From: JBCBKU01 sp038521345
GTDB taxonomy: Bacteria > Pseudomonadota > Alphaproteobacteria > Rhodobacterales > Rhodobacteraceae
Assembly: GCA_038521345.1 (NCBI GenBank)
Contig: JBCBKU010000001.1
Span: forward strand, 297,625-361,624
DNA length: 64,000 nt
Direction: 5' to 3'
The number at the start of each line of letters is the position of its first letter. The first letter of the stretch is position 1. The notes under the pieces are model-generated. The model did not search any database. It worked only from the letters and a program-made list of their open reading frames with translations, and was not told the origin of the DNA. This document shows positions 61,186 through 64,000 of this stretch, one piece after another. Both the position numbers and the translations under genes were made by a program.

Positions 61186-62561
61186 GGGCCCACCTCCAGC
61201 ACGTCGGTTTCCGCCCCGAGATCGGCAAGGAAATACCGCGTCAGAAGCGCCCGCGCGGTATCAAGCCGATACGTGGCCGAGGCGCGCATGTCCGAGATCG
61301 GCTGGAAATCCGCCTCCCACGCGTCCCATGTCGCCGCAACCGTCTCGTGGGTCCAGGGCTGGCCCATCAGCCCCGCCTCCACCGCCGTCGCCCGCTTCGG
61401 CGTTGCGGCCATGCCTCCGAACGCAATCCGCGCATCGCGGACAACGCCGTCTTCGACCGTGATCCGAAACCCACCGCAGACCGCCGAGATGTCCTGATCA
61501 AACCGCTTTGAGATCTTGTAGACGCGCAGCCGGTCCGTTTGCGCCGGGATCGTCACGGCCTCGACGAACTCGCCCGGGGCGCGGTCCTGCTTGCCATAGT
61601 CCAGAAAGAAATCCTCGATCGCGATCTCGCGGCGCACATCGCCGTGGCGCAGGTGCAAGCGGGCGCCGAGCGCGATCAGTGCCGGTGGGTTGTCCCCGAT
61701 GGGCGAGCCGTTGGCGATGTTGCCGCCCAACGTCGCGGCCTGCCGCACCTGTTCCGATCCGTAGCGGCGGATCAGCTCTCCGTAAGACGGGTAGAGCGGT
61801 GCGATCACGGCATGCATCTCGGACATGGTCACGGCGGCCCCGATCCGAAGGCCGTCGTCCGTCTTCTCGACCTGGCGAAGATCCGTGCAGCCCCCGAGGA
61901 ACGCGATCTCGGTCAGCTCCTGCAGTCCCTTCGTCACCCAAAGCCCGACATCCGTCGCCCCGCCGATCAGCGTGGCGTCCGGATGGTCCGCATACCATGC
62001 GGCCAGCGCGTCTGCGGATACCGGCGCGATCCATGTCCCGCTCTCCGCCCCGGACGCGGGAACCTCGGCCGCGCGGTCTGCCGCGATCCAGTCGGGCACC
62101 GGCGAACCCTCGGCGGCCTTCGCGGCCCGGGCGATGGGCGCATAGCCGGTGCAGCGGCAGAGATTGCCGGCCAGCGCATCGTCGTGATCCCGCCGCCCCT
62201 CGGCATGGGACGCGGCCATGGTGACGATGAAACCCGGCGTACAGAACCCGCATTGCGACCCGTGATGGTCGACCATGGCCGCCTGCACCGGGTGCAGTGC
62301 CCCGTCCGGCCCCGCGATCCCTTCGACCGTGCGGACCACCTTTCCCTGAAGCTGCGGCAGGAACAGGATGCAGGCGTTCAGCGCCCGGTGCCCGCCCGCA
62401 TCGGTCACCATCACCGTGCAGGCGCCGCAATCGCCCTCGTTGCAGCCTTCCTTGGTGCCGGTCAGTCCGCGATCCTCGCGCAGCCAGTCCAAAAGCGTGC
62501 GCGTTGGCTCTGGGTTGTCGATCGTGACGGTCTCTCCGTTCAGAAGAAACGCGATGCGCAT
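61182..62561 (-). CDS. xdhA: Xanthine dehydrogenase, FAD and [2Fe-2S] subunit
   Basis: A 459-residue small subunit. A plant-type 2Fe-2S domain (CNEGDCGACTV, then Cys in ALNACILF) precedes the second cluster domain (SQCGFCTPGF, NLCRCTGYAPI). The FAD domain follows (LIGGATDVGLWVTKGL, TLGGNIANGSPIGDNPPALIALGA) and ends with a CO-dehydrogenase flavoprotein C-terminal region. It accepts electrons from XdhB and reduces NAD. First gene of the operon; an AGGGG 9 nt upstream is the only ribosome site candidate. Confidence 0.96.
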   Translation of the reverse strand: MRIAFLLNGETVTIDNPEPTRTLLDWLREDRGLTGTKEGCNEGDCGACTVMVTDAGGHRALNACILFLPQLQGKVVRTVEGIAGPDGALHPVQAAMVDHHGSQCGFCTPGFIVTMAASHAEGRRDHDDALAGNLCRCTGYAPIARAAKAAEGSPVPDWIAADRAAEVPASGAESGTWIAPVSADALAAWYADHPDATLIGGATDVGLWVTKGLQELTEIAFLGGCTDLRQVEKTDDGLRIGAAVTMSEMHAVIAPLYPSYGELIRRYGSEQVRQAATLGGNIANGSPIGDNPPALIALGARLHLRHGDVRREIAIEDFFLDYGKQDRAPGEFVEAVTIPAQTDRLRVYKISKRFDQDISAVCGGFRITVEDGVVRDARIAFGGMAATPKRATAVEAGLMGQPWTHETVAATWDAWEADFQPISDMRASATYRLDTARALLTRYFLADLGAETDVLEVGP

Positions 62562-62701
62562 GGGGGCGCCCCTGCCGCTTTCTCTGGCACCTTGTGAATC
62601 GGCAGGCCGCCCGATGCGGCGGAAAGCGGCCCTGACCCGTCACCGGGCCGGACCGGAGAAAACCCCGAAGTCCCTGTCAACGCAAGGGCTTTCGATGCGC
62701 G

Positions 62702-63166
62702 TCAGAGAGCCGCGCTCAGGTCGTCCAGTTGCCGCAGCGTGGTTCCCCAGCCGTCATGGAACCCCATGCCCTCGTGCTGGGCCTTGCCCTTGGCATCCGC
62801 ATGAAGAACCGTCGCGCGATAAAGCGTACCGCCATCTTTCGGCAGGAACTCGATCGTCACGGTCATGAACCCTGATCCGTTGGGCCGGTATCCCGGGCCA
62901 AGCGCATCGGTCCAGACCAACTTCGCGGCGGTTTCGACCTCAAGAAAGCACCCGGTCGTATCCATGACCTTGCCGCCCGGCAGGGTCATGACCACCCGCG
63001 AGATGCCGCCGGCACGAAAATCATGCTCGACCGCGCTCACCTCAACCGGTTTCGGGACGAACCATTGTTTGAACAGGTCAGGATCGGTCCAGCAGCGCCA
63101 GACTGTATCCGGGGCCGCCGCCATCTGGCGCTCGATGCTCAGGTCGGTCTCAGGATTGAATGTCAT
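62702..63166 (-). CDS. SRPBCC/AHSA1-family protein
   Basis: A 154-residue START-like ligand-binding protein of the activator-of-Hsp90-like (AHSA1) group. It shows the typical opening LSIERQMAAAPDTVWRCWTDPDLFKQWFVPKPVEV, a central GCFLEVETAAKLVWTDAL strand pair, and a final long helix GFHDGWGTTLRQLDDL. GGAG precedes the ATG at 63166. It is the third of a row of SRPBCC genes read leftwards. Bacterial members often sit beside ArsR repressors; any such gene would be outside the window. Confidence 0.9.
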   Translation of the reverse strand: MTFNPETDLSIERQMAAAPDTVWRCWTDPDLFKQWFVPKPVEVSAVEHDFRAGGISRVVMTLPGGKVMDTTGCFLEVETAAKLVWTDALGPGYRPNGSGFMTVTIEFLPKDGGTLYRATVLHADAKGKAQHEGMGFHDGWGTTLRQLDDLSAAL

Positions 63167-63231
63167 TCCGGATCTCCATCTGCGGGAACGGGCGTCAACG
63201 GCCGCCCCCGTCGCAGCGTCTGCCGCCCGCC

Positions 63232-63696
63232 CTAGGCATCGGCGGGCATATCGTTGACCTGCCGGACAAGGCGATCCAGCGCCGAGGTCCAGCCGGCCTT
63301 GTGATCTTCGGTCCCGTCCTCGTCCCCGAGCGACGAGACCGCGACATTCACGGTCAGGTCCGTGGCCCCGTCCGCCGGAGCCAGTGCATAGGTCACAAGG
63401 CTGACGGTGATGCGGTGCCCGCCGATCTCCAGCGTTTCGGTGAAACACGCCAGCTCATGCAGGGAAAGGTGATACCAATGCGTGTCGACCAGGAATTCCG
63501 GGGCCTCTTTCGGGCCGCAGAAATGCCGGTCCTGCCCACCCTCTCGGGTGTCATGCCGATCAAGAACGAGGACTGCGTCGTCCGACGGCGATCCCCAAGC
63601 GCTTCTTGCCTCGGGGTCGATCAACAGATGCCAGAGCCGGTCGGGGGTGCAGGCGATCCGGCGCTCGATCGTAAAGGTTCCGGTGGGAATGGTCAT
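63232..63696 (-). CDS. SRPBCC/AHSA1-family protein
   Basis: A second 154-residue START-like protein. FTIERRIACTPDRLWHLLIDPEARSAWGSP opens the fold, and HKAGWTSALDRLVRQVNDM is the closing helix. The middle (GHRITVSLVTYALAPADGATDLTVNVAVS) gives the antiparallel sheet. Its ATG overlaps the stop of the next upstream SRPBCC gene by 4 nt, so they are translated in tandem. Confidence 0.85.
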   Translation of the reverse strand: MTIPTGTFTIERRIACTPDRLWHLLIDPEARSAWGSPSDDAVLVLDRHDTREGGQDRHFCGPKEAPEFLVDTHWYHLSLHELACFTETLEIGGHRITVSLVTYALAPADGATDLTVNVAVSSLGDEDGTEDHKAGWTSALDRLVRQVNDMPADA

Positions 63697-64000
63697 GCTG
63701 CCTCTCTTTCTAGGACGCGGGCCATGCGTTCGAACATCATCTCGGTCCCCGCCCGCCGGGTCTCGAGCCGATCTCCGCCATCGAGGAAGACCGCCTGTTC
63801 CGTGTATTCAAGCCGTGTTCCGGCCTCGTCGGCCGTCAGGACAACCGTCGAAAGCGAGGCCGACAGAAGCGCGTCCGGCGTCGCCATCGTATAGCTGTAG
63901 ACCATCCGGTCCGGCGCCGAGATCGCGATGTACCGCGCGTCGAACAGGAACGTCCCGGTTGGGTCGTGACAACGCCTCGTTGACCGTCACGTGCTTTTGC
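63693..64000 (-). CDS. SRPBCC/AHSA1-family protein (5' end outside window)
   Basis: The C-terminal part of a third START-like protein; the frame stays open to the window edge. Visible are a strand-rich stretch (FLFDARYIAISAPDRMVYSYTM), LSTVVLTADEAGTRLEYTEQAVFLDGGD and a closing helix with the GTEMMFERMARVL ending. Met residues near 63905 could look like a start, but the family fold needs the upstream part. It overlaps the next SRPBCC gene by 4 nt. Confidence 0.8.

Noticed and set aside
1..64000. tRNA, rRNA, CRISPR arrays, insertion sequences, prophage, replication origin
   Set aside because: No tRNA-like T-loop outside coding sequence, no regularly spaced direct repeats, no transposase, integrase, phage structural or replication-initiator genes were recognised.

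Overview
The window is GC-rich chromosomal DNA of an alphaproteobacterium, most likely Rhodobacterales (Roseobacter/Rhodobacter group). This is inferred from gene content and order: an RpoHII-type sigma factor behind an ECF/RpoE-like promoter, the coaBC-dut-thiF-M3 peptidase string, rimI-tsaB-nfuA, a pca cluster carrying a BKACE gene, a dimethylglycine-dehydrogenase-like FAD/GcvT protein, DUF2799 and Hint-domain proteins, and xdhABC joined to a BMP-type importer. I see no rRNA, tRNA, CRISPR, prophage or insertion sequence.

Layout. 1-9.6 kb: housekeeping (rimI, tsaB, nfuA-like, usp, a branched-chain aminotransferase, trpS), a divergent VOC/methyltransferase pair, two tandem SDRs and a rhomboid without its catalytic residues. 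9.7-20 kb: envelope and nitrogen control (murJ, an OmpA-like protein, glnD, an LpoA/LppC-like lipoprotein), then rsmI, yraN, gshB and yifB/comM. 20-28 kb: a GST, a histidine phosphatase, rpoH2 with its stress promoter, an HIBADH-like enzyme, coaBC-dut-thiF and an M3 oligopeptidase. 28-33 kb: a tight minus-strand protocatechuate operon, pcaD-pcaC-pcaH-pcaG-BKACE-pcaB. pcaI, pcaJ and pcaF are absent here, so BKACE may perform the last ring-derived carbon step. 33-41 kb: small or lineage-specific proteins (DUF2200, a PEP-CTERM-like protein, an SH3 protein, DUF2799, an unrecognised 281-residue protein), a D-2-hydroxyacid dehydrogenase, the large FAD/GcvT demethylase-like protein and a Hint protein. 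41.5-45.3 kb: a complete NMT1/THI5-type ABC importer. 45.4-53.2 kb: a patchier accessory stretch with lower GC in places, holding a LysR regulator, an HXXEE membrane pair, a xylose-dehydrogenase-like SDR, two GNATs, a mini-DnaB ATPase and an orphan peptide-type binding protein. It also has the longest non-coding gaps and several strong inverted repeats. 53.2-62.6 kb: a minus-strand operon xdhA-xdhB-xdhC-ATPase-permease-permease-BMP that couples purine uptake to xanthine oxidation and ends in a strong terminator. 62.7-64 kb: three adjacent SRPBCC genes, the last one cut by the window edge.

Most genes sit in translationally coupled strings with 1-20 nt overlaps. Start codons were chosen by Shine-Dalgarno position and family length, so several are internal to the longest open frame. 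Inverted repeats and promoter elements were read by eye and have not been folded or searched. All functional names rest on motif and family recognition from the translated sequence alone.
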